A DNA stretch of 64,000 bases from Deltaproteobacteria bacterium. GTDB taxonomy: Bacteria; Myxococcota_A; Polyangia; Polyangiales; Houyiibacteriaceae. This document shows positions 26,931-35,687 of this stretch, piece after piece (positions within the stretch are counted from its first letter, which is position 1; each line of letters begins with the position of its first letter). Where the stretch lies: contig JAEPMI010000003.1 in assembly GCA_017644045.1 (NCBI GenBank), forward strand, positions 496,001-560,000. The letters run 5' to 3'. Position numbers and translations under genes: made by a program. Under the pieces are notes generated by a model. It made no database searches. It worked only from the letters and a program-made list of their open reading frames with translations, and was not told the origin of the DNA.

Positions 26931-28541
26931 ATGACGGCGACTCACTCTTCCGCGAGCCCCACGGGCTCCACGACGACCCCCGATCCGATCCCCTGCGTCG
27001 AGCCGGCCACCGGCCGCGCCCTCGGGACCGTGCCCGTGACCTCGCCCGACGAGGTCCGGCGGAAGATCGCCATCGCGCGTGACGCTCAGCCCGAGTGGGC
27101 CGCGAGCTCCTTCGCGACCCGCCGCTCGGTGCTCCGCCACATCCAGCGCTCGCTCCTCGAGCAGGCGGACCAGCTCTGCGAGCTCATCGTTCGCGACGCC
27201 GGCAAGACCCGCCACAACGCGATGGTCGGCGAGCTCTGGCCGGTGAGCGAGAAGATCCGCTGGACGATCGCGAACGGCGAAAAGCACTTGAAGCCCGAGC
27301 GCGTCTCGAGCGGTCTCTTCGTGCACAAGAAGGCGACCATCGAGTACCGCCCGCTCGGCGTCATCGCGAACATCTGCCCGTGGAACTACCCGCTGCAGAA
27401 CATCCTCGGGCCGACCATTCACGCGCTCTTCGCCGGCAACGCCGTCGTCGTGAAGCCGAGCGAGCACGTCGCCTTCTCGGCGCAGGCGATCGCCAAGCTC
27501 GTCCACGACGCGCTCCGCGCCCACGACTACCCGACCGACCTCTTCCAGGTGGTGCACGGCTACGGGGAGACCGGCGCCGCGCTCGTCAGCGGTGGCGTCG
27601 ACCTGGTGGTCTTCACCGGCTCGATGGGCAACGGCCGCCGCGTGCTCGCCGAGAGCGCCAAGAGCATCACCCCGGTGATCCTCGAGCTCGGCGGCAAGGA
27701 CGCGATGATCGTCTGCGACGACGCCGACATCGAGCACGCCGCCCACGCGGCCCTCAACGGCTCGTACATCGCCGCCGGTCAGAACTGCCTCGCGGCCGAG
27801 CGCTCGCTGGTCCACGCGACCATCTACGACCGCTTCGTCGAGCGGGTCACCGAGCTCGCCGGCGCGCTCCGCCAGGGCCACTCGCTCGAGGAGCCGGTCG
27901 ACGTCGGCGCGCTCGTCACGCCGCAGCAGCTCGCGATCGTCGAGCACCTGGTCGACGACGCCGTCCGCAAGGGCGCGCGCGCCGTGGTCGGGGGCAAGAA
28001 GCTCGACCGCAAGGGCAACTACTTCGCGCCGACCGTGCTCGTCGATTGCACGCCTGACATGCGCATCATGCAGGAGGAGACCTTCGGCCCGGTGATGTGC
28101 GTCGCCAAGGTGAAGGACGACCTCGACGCGATCCGGATCGCCAACGGCACCCAGTACGGCCTGAGCGCGACGGTCATCAGCAAGGACCGCAAGCGCGCCA
28201 AGAAGATCGCGGACGGTGTCGTCAGCGGCAGCGCGTCGGTGAACGACTTCGGCTTCACCTACATGGCGCAGGACCTGCCCTTCGGTGGCATCAAGGGCTC
28301 GGGCTTCGGTCGGCTCAACGGCCGCGACGGCCTCCGCGCCTGCACCAACCCGAAGGCGGTGCTCGAGGATCGCTTCCCGCTCCCGAGCGCACCAGCCAAG
28401 GTCTTCCCGGTCGGGACCGACGACTACGATCTCGTCCGCGGCGTGCTGCGCACCCTCTATGGCGCCGACCTCACCCAGAAGGTGAAGGGCCTCGGCGATC
28501 TCGCGTTCACCCTCCGAGCCAAGCTCGGCCGCAAGAAGTAG
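26931..28541 (+). CDS. aldehyde dehydrogenase (NAD(P)-dependent)
   Basis: The 536-residue enzyme has all ALDH catalytic features: Asn152 (CPWNYPL), Lys175 (VVVKPSEH), Glu252 (ELGGKDAM) and nucleophile Cys286 (AGQNC). It oxidises an aldehyde to the acid. A C-terminal extension of about 60 residues (DDYDLVRGVLRTLYG, then a Lys-rich end) goes beyond the usual fold and may be an extra helical or membrane-touching tail. It lies nine bases upstream of a GMC oxidoreductase that would supply aldehydes, so the two probably act in sequence: alcohol to aldehyde to acid. Confidence 0.9.
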   Translation: MTATHSSASPTGSTTTPDPIPCVEPATGRALGTVPVTSPDEVRRKIAIARDAQPEWAASSFATRRSVLRHIQRSLLEQADQLCELIVRDAGKTRHNAMVGELWPVSEKIRWTIANGEKHLKPERVSSGLFVHKKATIEYRPLGVIANICPWNYPLQNILGPTIHALFAGNAVVVKPSEHVAFSAQAIAKLVHDALRAHDYPTDLFQVVHGYGETGAALVSGGVDLVVFTGSMGNGRRVLAESAKSITPVILELGGKDAMIVCDDADIEHAAHAALNGSYIAAGQNCLAAERSLVHATIYDRFVERVTELAGALRQGHSLEEPVDVGALVTPQQLAIVEHLVDDAVRKGARAVVGGKKLDRKGNYFAPTVLVDCTPDMRIMQEETFGPVMCVAKVKDDLDAIRIANGTQYGLSATVISKDRKRAKKIADGVVSGSASVNDFGFTYMAQDLPFGGIKGSGFGRLNGRDGLRACTNPKAVLEDRFPLPSAPAKVFPVGTDDYDLVRGVLRTLYGADLTQKVKGLGDLAFTLRAKLGRKK

Positions 28542-28550
28542 CCGGGCCTC

Positions 28551-30119
28551 GTGACACTCATCGTCGACGCCATCGTCGTCGGGGGCGGCTCGTCCGGATG
28601 CATCGTCGCCGCCGAGTTGCTGAAGGCCGGTCGGAGCGTCGCGCTCCTCGAGGCCGGCCCGGACGCCGAGGATCACCCGGAGACTCTCGTCGCGGACGGC
28701 TACAAGCAGGCGTTCATCAACGACGAGCTCATGCACGAGCGCTTCAGCGTCACCCGCGCGGGGTGGGGCGACCGGCGCCTCTTCATGGGCTCGGGCCGCG
28801 GTCTCGGCGGCAGCGGGTCCATCAACGCGATGGTCTACACCCGCGGCGCGAAGGAAGACTTCGACAGCTGGCCCGAGGGCTGGCGCTGGGACGACGTGGT
28901 CCCGGCCTTCGAGTCGGTCGAGGCCGTGCTCCGGCCGCGCTCGCGCGAGTCCACCGACTTCACCGAGCGCTGCATCGCTGCCGCCGAGGGCGTCGGCTTC
29001 CGTCGCAAGCGGGACCTGAACGACGGCGACCTGCACGGCGTGCTGGGCCACGAGGCGATGAACTACGAGGGCGAGGCGCGGCGATCGTCCTACGTGGCCT
29101 TCCTCCGCGAGCACCGCGACAGCCCGAAGCTGCACGTGATCACCGAGGCCGTCGTGGACCGCCTGCTGATCGAGCGCGGTCGCGTGGTCGGCGTGCGTTG
29201 GTACGAAGGCGACCAGCGCCACGAGCTGCGCGCGGCCGAGACCATTCTCTGCGCCGGCACGCTCGCGACTCCCGCGATCCTGCTGCGCTCCGGCGTCGGG
29301 CCCGCCGAGGACCTGCGCGCGCTCGACATCCCCGTGCTGCTCGACCAGCCAGGCGTGGGCGCAAACCTGCACGACCACCCGAACGTCCAGCTCTTCTTCC
29401 GGGGCGACCGCGACGTCGACACCCGCTACCCCCAGCTCTACGGCTTCGACCGCGTCGGCCACGGACCGAGCCTGGTCAACGGCCAGGCGGACACCTGCTA
29501 CGTCTTCTACCCGGCGCGCTCGAGCTTCCGCGAGGGCCTGATGCGGCTCCTGCCCGCGATCGCGCTCCCCGAGCCGCTCTACGACCAGGACTGGGTCCGT
29601 GGTGGCATGCGGAAGGCCATCGAAGGTCTCTTCGGCGTCGACGCGACGCAGTCCTTCGTGAAGAAGCTCTGGGGCATCGTCGTGATCCTCGGCAAGCCCG
29701 AGAGCCGCGGTCGGCTCTGGCTCCGCAACGCGGACCCGAGCGCCAAGCCGGCGATCGACCCCGGCTACTTCAAGGACCCGGCCGACATGCAGACGCTCCT
29801 GCACGGCATCGACCGCGCGCGAGAGATCGCCGCGAGCGCGCCCCTCCCCGGCTTCGGCAACACCGAGCTCATCCCGGGCCCGCTCCAGCGCGACGTCGAG
29901 CGCTGGGCGCGCAAGAACGTGATGACCACCTACCACTACGCCGGCACCTGCCGAATGGGCGACGACGCTCACGCCGTGGTCGACACGAAGCTCCGCTTCA
30001 ATGGCCTCGAAGGCCTGCGTGTCGCGGACGCGAGCGTGATGCCGGTGACGCCCGTCGCCGCGCTCAACGCGCCCTCGATGATGATCGGCTACCGCGCGAG
30101 CCAGCTCCTCCAGAGCTGA
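28551..30119 (+). CDS. GMC-family FAD-dependent alcohol oxidoreductase
   Basis: The 522-residue flavoenzyme has the N-terminal FAD site VVGGGSSGCIVAAELLKAG, the GMC signature GRGLGGSGSINAMVYTRG and the catalytic end YHYAGTCRMG with His462. The final VADASVMPVTPVAALNAP has the conserved Asn. Relatives include choline dehydrogenase and long-chain alcohol oxidases. The length and Gly/Ser motif fit the general GMC group. It uses GTG at 28551, nine bases after the ALDH stop. The primary substrate is unknown; choline is possible but not shown. The stop lies eight bases from the convergent kinase gene. Confidence 0.88.
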   Translation: MTLIVDAIVVGGGSSGCIVAAELLKAGRSVALLEAGPDAEDHPETLVADGYKQAFINDELMHERFSVTRAGWGDRRLFMGSGRGLGGSGSINAMVYTRGAKEDFDSWPEGWRWDDVVPAFESVEAVLRPRSRESTDFTERCIAAAEGVGFRRKRDLNDGDLHGVLGHEAMNYEGEARRSSYVAFLREHRDSPKLHVITEAVVDRLLIERGRVVGVRWYEGDQRHELRAAETILCAGTLATPAILLRSGVGPAEDLRALDIPVLLDQPGVGANLHDHPNVQLFFRGDRDVDTRYPQLYGFDRVGHGPSLVNGQADTCYVFYPARSSFREGLMRLLPAIALPEPLYDQDWVRGGMRKAIEGLFGVDATQSFVKKLWGIVVILGKPESRGRLWLRNADPSAKPAIDPGYFKDPADMQTLLHGIDRAREIAASAPLPGFGNTELIPGPLQRDVERWARKNVMTTYHYAGTCRMGDDAHAVVDTKLRFNGLEGLRVADASVMPVTPVAALNAPSMMIGYRASQLLQS

Positions 30120-30127
30120 CGCGTCGT

Positions 30128-31795
30128 TCAGCGTTTGGCGAGCTCGCGAGCTTCGTCGATGGCGTCGCGCAGGCCGTCGATGGCTTTGGGATCCACGTAC
30201 TCCCGAACGTGCAGGGTCGCCTCGGTGACGTTGGACACGAACGCGATCCCCTTGCGGCCGGGCGTGATGAGCCGAGCGGCGCTCCGGAACATGCGATTCA
30301 TCACCCCGTCGCCGGCGACCAACACCGCCAGTCGGGCGTCCGTCTGCGCCAGCAGCTCGTCGAAGACCGCGCGCTGAGCTCGGCGAATGTCCGTCGGTGG
30401 GATGTTGGCGTTCTCCTCGATGACGGCGACGAACCCACAGCGGTCGTACTGCCGAGCGAGTGGGAGGAGCGCGCGCCGAATCTCGCCGACCGTCGAGTGG
30501 TCGATGGACCCGGCTCGAACCTGGATGGCGCAGTTGCCATGCATGGCGATCACGTTGCCGGAGCGATTCACCAGGATCTTGGTGCGCCCCGACGAGGTGC
30601 TCCGTTCCCGGTCACGCACGGTGCGTGCCGGCTTCGGGCGGCTCTCCTCCCCGCGCTCGGTCGCTCGGGGCTCTTCGGTCTCCCGAGACGAGCGTCCGGT
30701 GCGGGTCGTGCTCGTGGGGCTCGACCACGAGGGTCGGCTACCGCCCGGTGACGAGCCGCCAGACGCGGTCGTGAGGTCGTCACCGAGTCCGTCGAGTAGG
30801 CGCAGACCCATCTCGATCTTGTCTCGTCGCGCCTTTCTGGATGCGCGAAAGACACGCTGCATGTAGTCGGCGAGCTCGATGGGACCCTCTTCGACCCTCA
30901 GGCGGTCGACCACGCCCTTCAGCCTCGAGGCGACGTCGGTCGCGCTGGCGGGGCGAAGGTCGCGGTCCTTGGCGAGGAGCTCGAAGAGGAGCGCCACGAG
31001 CTCCGGTGGTGCGTCCCGCCGAACGTCGTCCAGATCGGGTGGCGGGTCGTTCAGGATCATTCGCGCCGCCGACTGGTTGTCCTCGGCGCCGTAGAGCCGG
31101 CGACAGGCCAGGAGCTCGTAGAGCACCACGCCGAGGGAGAAGAGATCCGAACGTGGGTCGATCTCTTCGTAGCGGAGCTGCTCCGGCGACATGTAGCCGA
31201 ACTTGCCCTTGAGGACGCCGGTCGCGGTGTGGGTGAGGCGGTTCGCCGCCTTGGCGACACCGAAGTCCGTGACCCGCACCGTTCCGTCGTAGCCGACCAG
31301 CACGTTCTGCGGAGTGAGGTCGCGGTGCACGATGCCGAGCGGTTCCCCCGAGCGCCCGCGGACCACGTGCGCGGCGTGCAGGCCCGCGGCCGCCTGGGCT
31401 CCGATGGCAGCGCACAGCTGGACCGGCAGGAGCTCGTCGCGCTGCGCGTGGTGGCGCACCACTTTGCTGAGCGGGACTCCGTCCACGTACTCCATCACGA
31501 GGAACGGCCCACGCTCGTCTTCGCCCACGTCGAGCACGCTGACCACGTTCGAGTGCTGGATCGCTCCAGCGATGCGAGCTTCATCGATGAACATCGACCG
31601 GTACGCCGGGTCGGTGCGGTGGGAGCTGTGAAGCCGCTTGACCGCGTAGAGACGCTCGAAGCTTCCCTCGCCCCGTCGTACGGCGATCTCCACTCGCCCC
31701 ATGCCTCCGCGCGCGAGCTGGCATACGGTGGCGAACTGGCTGGGTTCGTAGTCGTACAGTCCCAAAGGATCGATCCTTCGGGGGAGTATATCCAA
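30128..31795 (-). CDS. Ser/Thr protein kinase with C-terminal STAS-like domain
   Basis: The 555-residue protein has a kinase domain from about residue 20 to 290: glycine-rich ARGGMG, Lys53, IVHRDLTPQN with His157/Asp159, and VTDFG with Asp177. A Ser/Thr/Arg-rich linker of about 70 residues follows. The last 150 residues (KILVNRSGNVIAMHGNC, VAVIEENANIPPTD, GIAFVSNVTEATLHVREYVD) look like a STAS/SpoIIAA-like fold. There is no membrane segment, unlike its neighbours. The TTG start at 31795 or a TTG at 31765 could be used. It is the last gene of the signalling operon, 54 bases after the lipoprotein gene. Confidence 0.85.
   Translation of the reverse strand: MDILPRRIDPLGLYDYEPSQFATVCQLARGGMGRVEIAVRRGEGSFERLYAVKRLHSSHRTDPAYRSMFIDEARIAGAIQHSNVVSVLDVGEDERGPFLVMEYVDGVPLSKVVRHHAQRDELLPVQLCAAIGAQAAAGLHAAHVVRGRSGEPLGIVHRDLTPQNVLVGYDGTVRVTDFGVAKAANRLTHTATGVLKGKFGYMSPEQLRYEEIDPRSDLFSLGVVLYELLACRRLYGAEDNQSAARMILNDPPPDLDDVRRDAPPELVALLFELLAKDRDLRPASATDVASRLKGVVDRLRVEEGPIELADYMQRVFRASRKARRDKIEMGLRLLDGLGDDLTTASGGSSPGGSRPSWSSPTSTTRTGRSSRETEEPRATERGEESRPKPARTVRDRERSTSSGRTKILVNRSGNVIAMHGNCAIQVRAGSIDHSTVGEIRRALLPLARQYDRCGFVAVIEENANIPPTDIRRAQRAVFDELLAQTDARLAVLVAGDGVMNRMFRSAARLITPGRKGIAFVSNVTEATLHVREYVDPKAIDGLRDAIDEARELAKR
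31761..31782. promoter_or_regulatory. near-perfect 22-base palindrome at the start of the STAS-kinase gene
   Basis: The perfect 14-base core AAGGATCGATCCTT (31765-31778) is extended by CCC/GGG after one mismatch on each side. It overlaps the first codons if the TTG at 31795 is the start, or lies in the leader if the TTG at 31765 is used. It could be an operator or an mRNA hairpin. Confidence 0.45.
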
Positions 31796-31849
31796 ACCTG
31801 GGGATGCGCCACCGCTCGGGCCTGGGCGAGAGGGTTCTCGAAGGGTGGC

Positions 31850-33055
31850 TCAGTCGCCGCCCGCTCGCGCGTCACAGACGTCGATCGGTTGGGGCCCGGG
31901 CGCCGTCCCGGCGAATCGTACCGGCGAGGCGCGGAACGACGCTCCCAGACTCAGCGCGTTGCAGGCCCGAAGGGGCTCTCCGGGGGTGGGAGGCTCGTCC
32001 CGGAGGTCGCTCATTCCGAGGAGCTGGGTCTGGAGTAGGTCCGCGAGCGGGTCCGTCTCACAGATCCCGATCTCGCGGGTCGTGACGAGAATGTCGTCGA
32101 GTGGCCAGCGGCCAGCGATCACCCCTGCGCTGAGTGCGTCACCCTCGGTGTCGAGCGCCACGGTCAGCACTCCATCGGTGAGCCGGACCCGGGAAGTCAG
32201 CAGCTCGCCTTCGCGTCCTTCGCGGACGTCCACTCCGAAGAGCATGAACTCGGCGCGGTCGGGCAAGCTGAACACCAGCCGGCCATCGCGCACGTAGGCT
32301 TCGTCGTCGCTGATGACCGGCCGCGCGGCGTCGACTCCCACGAAGCTGTCTTCGCGGAGCCACACCCAGTCGCGCCCGTCCCACGTCGGCTCCGGCGCCG
32401 GCGAGCCACCGAGGGAGAGTCGGGACGTCGCGTCGAACATCGGGTCGGTGGGCGGCTCGTCCGACGCTGCGCCCTCGGAGGTCGCCGATACGGTGGTGTA
32501 GGCCGCGACGAACACACTCGAGTCGTCGGGCTCGCCGTTCCACCCACGGATCGAGAGCGCGAGCGCGTTTCGCCCCTGCTCGTGCATCGCCTGCATGGAG
32601 TCCTGGTAGTTCGCGATGGTCAGCTCGAAGAGCGGAAAGAGTCGCGCGCCGAAGACGTTGTCGATGCCGCGCTCGCCATCTTCCGAGCTCGTGCGGTTGC
32701 TGCACTCCGAGGTGAGCGTGGGCGAGTAGGTGCAGATGCCGTCGATGTCGTAGCCGGTTCGCTGCCAGAGCTCGTTCTCGGTCTGCCGCAACGTGAGGTC
32801 TCGGATGACGTAGAAGCGTTCCGTCTCGTCTCCGGTGCCGTCGTCACTCACGTCGGGCCGAGACGGAGGACCGGCGGGCTCGCAATCTTGCGCAGGCGTT
32901 CCTCCGTCGGTGTCGACCATCGCGTCGCCGTCGACGACGAGCGCTTCATCGTAGATACGGCAGCCGGAGACCAGGCTGGCGAGTGTCAGCGCAGCGGCGA
33001 TGACGAGGACGACTTGGGCGGGCAGGGGGTTCGAAGATCCCATCGGTTGGCTCAT
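31850..33055 (-). CDS. lipoprotein, paralogue of that at 48612 (cassette A)
   Basis: The 401-residue product has a lipoprotein signal ending LASLVSGC (Cys32; Cys28 if the internal Met5 is the start). An Asp-rich linker and a beta-rich body follow with blocks GIDNVFG, SIRGWNGEP, PTWDGRDW, ARPVISDDEAYVRDG and a final ACNALSLGASF. The same blocks occur in the lipoprotein at 48612-49712, showing homology along most of the chain. No known family is recognised. Its ATG overlaps the stop of the transmembrane kinase (ATGA), so the pair is translationally coupled; it may be that kinase's envelope sensor or ligand-binding partner. Confidence 0.8.
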   Translation of the reverse strand: MSQPMGSSNPLPAQVVLVIAAALTLASLVSGCRIYDEALVVDGDAMVDTDGGTPAQDCEPAGPPSRPDVSDDGTGDETERFYVIRDLTLRQTENELWQRTGYDIDGICTYSPTLTSECSNRTSSEDGERGIDNVFGARLFPLFELTIANYQDSMQAMHEQGRNALALSIRGWNGEPDDSSVFVAAYTTVSATSEGAASDEPPTDPMFDATSRLSLGGSPAPEPTWDGRDWVWLREDSFVGVDAARPVISDDEAYVRDGRLVFSLPDRAEFMLFGVDVREGREGELLTSRVRLTDGVLTVALDTEGDALSAGVIAGRWPLDDILVTTREIGICETDPLADLLQTQLLGMSDLRDEPPTPGEPLRACNALSLGASFRASPVRFAGTAPGPQPIDVCDARAGGD

Positions 33056-34608
33056 CGGTAGGGGTTGTCGGCGAGAGGGTCGAGGTCGGTCTCGGGAGCG
33101 GGCGCGGGGGCGACCGGCGCGTTGGGGGCGCTCGGCTGGGCGGTCGCGGCCATCCCGGGGCGGCTGCGCGGGCGAGCAGGCCGACGTCCGTTCCACATCC
33201 GCGGACGTGCCGCCGGAACGACCTCGGGGGCGCCTTCCGTCGTGGTCGGCTCGGCCGGCTCCGCGGTGACGGGAGCGAGTGGGGTAGGGGTCGGAGCTTC
33301 GAGCGCGACGGGTTCCTCGACCGCTTCCTCGCGATCGACGACTGCGTCGTTGGCGACCGCCGGGGGTTCGGCCACGGCGTCGGCGGACTCGGGCGCGCTC
33401 GAACCCTGCAGGGCCAACGCCCCTCCCACCCCGAGGCCGGCGACGAGCAAGGCGGCCGCGATCATCGGCGCGCGCCGCCGGGGAGACGCCACGACGGCCG
33501 ACTCGCCGGTGCCCACGGGCACGGGCGCCGGCGGGAGCGCGGAGGGCACGCTGCGGCTGCCGGACGGCGTGTACTCGAGCGGTCCGAGGTCTCCCATGGC
33601 CTGCGTCGCCCGGTCCTTGATTCGGCCCAGTGTCGGTCCGACGTGCTCGGCGACGAGCGCGCGAATCTCCTTGCGCGCGGCGACCCCGACACCCGCCGCC
33701 TTCGCCGCGGCCTCGAGCGCCGCCGCCATATCCGCCGCGGTGTCGAAGCGCTCGTTCGGGTCGGTCGCGAGGCAACGCGCGAGCACCTCGTCGAAGGGCT
33801 CGAGCGAGGGATCGAGCTCGGAGATCTTCGGCGCCTCGAGCTGGACGATCTTCTTGAGCGTCTCCAGATCGGAGGGGCCACTGGCGAGACGCTCGCCAGA
33901 CAAGGTCTCCCAGAGCACGATGCCCAGACTGAAGAGATCGCTTCGCGCGTCGAGGTCCTTGGCGAGCGCCTGCTCCGGCGACACGTAGGAGATCTTGCCC
34001 TTGAAGCTTCCGGCGCGCGTGCTCGTGAGCCGGGTCTCGGCGCGCGCGATACCGAAGTCGGTGATGCGCGCGATGCCGTCGACACCGACCAGGATGTTCT
34101 GCGGCGAGACGTCGCGGTGCACGACGTTGAGGCGCTTGCCCTGATCGTCGTCCAGATCGTGCGCGTGACCGAGCCCGTCGAGCACGTCGAGGAAGATCCG
34201 CACGGTCGCCGCCACCGGCAGCCTCGGCACGCCGTTCTCTCGGGCGAACTTGCCCAGGATGCCCAGGTGCGAGCCTTCGACGAAGTCCATGACCAGATAG
34301 AGGCCGAGGCTCGGGTGTTCTCCGATGTCGTGCGTGGCGACCACGTGCGGGTGGTGGATGGCCGCGGCGAGGCGAGCCTCGTCGAGGAACATGTCGACGA
34401 ACTCGGGCTCTTCGGCGAGGTGGCGGTGGAGCACCTTGATGGCGACCAAGCGCGAGAAGCCCGCCACACCGACCGCTCGGCCGATGTACACGGTGGCCGT
34501 GCCGCCCTGCGCGAGACGAGTCAGCAGCTCGTAGCGACCGACCCGGAGCCCGACCTGAGTCGTCGGCGTTGGGTTCGTGGCGCTGGAGTGGGTGTGCTCG
34601 CTCGTCAT
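33052..34608 (-). CDS. transmembrane Ser/Thr protein kinase (cassette A)
   Basis: The 518-residue kinase has glycine-rich AQGGTATV at about 33-40, Lys58 (VAIKVL), VVHRDVSPQN with His164/Asp166, and ITDFGIAR. It has one membrane segment at about 380-400 (PMIAAALLVAGLGVGGALAL) and a short Ala/Pro/Glu-rich outer tail without an ordered sensor domain. The lack of a receptor domain suggests that sensing is done by the coupled lipoprotein or the PEGA-like protein. It overlaps the upstream gene by one base and the downstream gene by four. Confidence 0.9.
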   Translation of the reverse strand: MTSEHTHSSATNPTPTTQVGLRVGRYELLTRLAQGGTATVYIGRAVGVAGFSRLVAIKVLHRHLAEEPEFVDMFLDEARLAAAIHHPHVVATHDIGEHPSLGLYLVMDFVEGSHLGILGKFARENGVPRLPVAATVRIFLDVLDGLGHAHDLDDDQGKRLNVVHRDVSPQNILVGVDGIARITDFGIARAETRLTSTRAGSFKGKISYVSPEQALAKDLDARSDLFSLGIVLWETLSGERLASGPSDLETLKKIVQLEAPKISELDPSLEPFDEVLARCLATDPNERFDTAADMAAALEAAAKAAGVGVAARKEIRALVAEHVGPTLGRIKDRATQAMGDLGPLEYTPSGSRSVPSALPPAPVPVGTGESAVVASPRRRAPMIAAALLVAGLGVGGALALQGSSAPESADAVAEPPAVANDAVVDREEAVEEPVALEAPTPTPLAPVTAEPAEPTTTEGAPEVVPAARPRMWNGRRPARPRSRPGMAATAQPSAPNAPVAPAPAPETDLDPLADNPYR

Positions 34609-35570
34609 CAGAGCACCCCCTGGACGATGAGCCCGGCGCCGGACTCGGACGCGGTGACGGAGACGCTGGTGCGGTCGTCGTCGCCTCCCCAGTCGGTGAA
34701 GAACGCGGTGATCAGTGCCGTCAGCGCGAGCCCGCCCGCGACGCCGATCATGGCGTTGGTGCGCCGCTCTCGCCGACGACCGGCTTCGAGTCCTTCACGC
34801 GTCGGGTTCGCCTCGTACTCGTCGAGCTTCGTGTAGGCGTTCACACCGAAAGCGATGGCGAGGCCAGCCGCGACGGCCGTGCCCCCCGCGAGGGTGGCGA
34901 AGAGCCAGGGGCTGATCCCGTCGTCGTCTTCGGAGGGAACGTCAGGGCTCGGGGGCGGGGGCGCCGAGCTCGCCGAGTCGATGGCCGCTGGAGGCTCCGT
35001 CGCCACGGTGACCGTCTCGCCCGCGCTGCCGGCGAAGCGTTCGGTGACGATTCCCTCGCCGTAGGTGACGCGCAGAACGTGTGCGCCGGGCGCCACGTAG
35101 CTGACGAGCTCTTCCGCGTCCTGGGCGACCCCGTCGATCTCCCAGGTCGGTGAAGACTCGCCGGCGTCGAAGGTCACTCGGAGCAGTCCGGGCGCGAGGG
35201 TGTCGAGCAGCTCCTGCGCCTCGGCCGCCGTCGTGGCCGGCTCGGGGTAGGTGCGGACCAGCAGCTCTGCCAGGGTCGCTGCGCGGCCGGGCCGCCCACT
35301 GCGTTCGTGCGCGCGAACGGCCTGGAGCAGCACCGTCGAGTTGGGGGCGATCCGATACGCCGTCTCGAAGAGGCTCGCGGCTCGGTCGTACTGACCCCCT
35401 CGGTAGGCGGTCGCGCCGCGGTCGTAGGCACGGGCGGCCGCAGCGCGCTGGTCGCCTTCGTCCTCGGCGTCGACGGTCTCCCTGGCGGGCGCGTCCTGGG
35501 CCCCCACCGAGGGCACCAGAGCGCACCAGAACGAAGCGGCAAGGGTCGCGCGAAGCGCTGCGTCTCTCAT
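34608..35570 (-). CDS. secreted TPR/PEGA-like membrane protein (cassette A)
   Basis: The 320-residue product starts with a signal peptide (RDAALRATLAASFWCALVPSVGAQ). Two TPR-like helices follow at about residues 35-90 (ARAYDRGATAYRGGQYDRAASLFETAY), then a beta segment at about 115-190 (LLRVTFDAGESSPTWEIDGV, GAHVLRVTYGEGI) resembling a PEGA domain. Two membrane segments lie near the end. PEGA domains bind envelope components, and TPR plus PEGA is common beside myxobacterial kinases. Start chosen at 35570, where GGAG precedes an ATG and a signal peptide begins. A similar protein is at 47722. Confidence 0.75.
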   Translation of the reverse strand: MRDAALRATLAASFWCALVPSVGAQDAPARETVDAEDEGDQRAAAARAYDRGATAYRGGQYDRAASLFETAYRIAPNSTVLLQAVRAHERSGRPGRAATLAELLVRTYPEPATTAAEAQELLDTLAPGLLRVTFDAGESSPTWEIDGVAQDAEELVSYVAPGAHVLRVTYGEGIVTERFAGSAGETVTVATEPPAAIDSASSAPPPPSPDVPSEDDDGISPWLFATLAGGTAVAAGLAIAFGVNAYTKLDEYEANPTREGLEAGRRRERRTNAMIGVAGGLALTALITAFFTDWGGDDDRTSVSVTASESGAGLIVQGVL

Positions 35571-35687
35571 TCCGAGCTCCCGAAATCGTGGCTGTCGATT
35601 CACGGGTAGAGGTGTCGCGCGAAGCCACCTCGGGGGCGATTACGGCGATTGCGAGTATGGGCGTCGGCCCCCTTCGGGGCGGGGCGA

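Noticed and set aside
28551-30119. Naming the GMC/ALDH pair betA/betB (choline to betaine)
   Set aside because: Family match is general; no choline-specific residues, BetI-type regulator or transporter is nearby.
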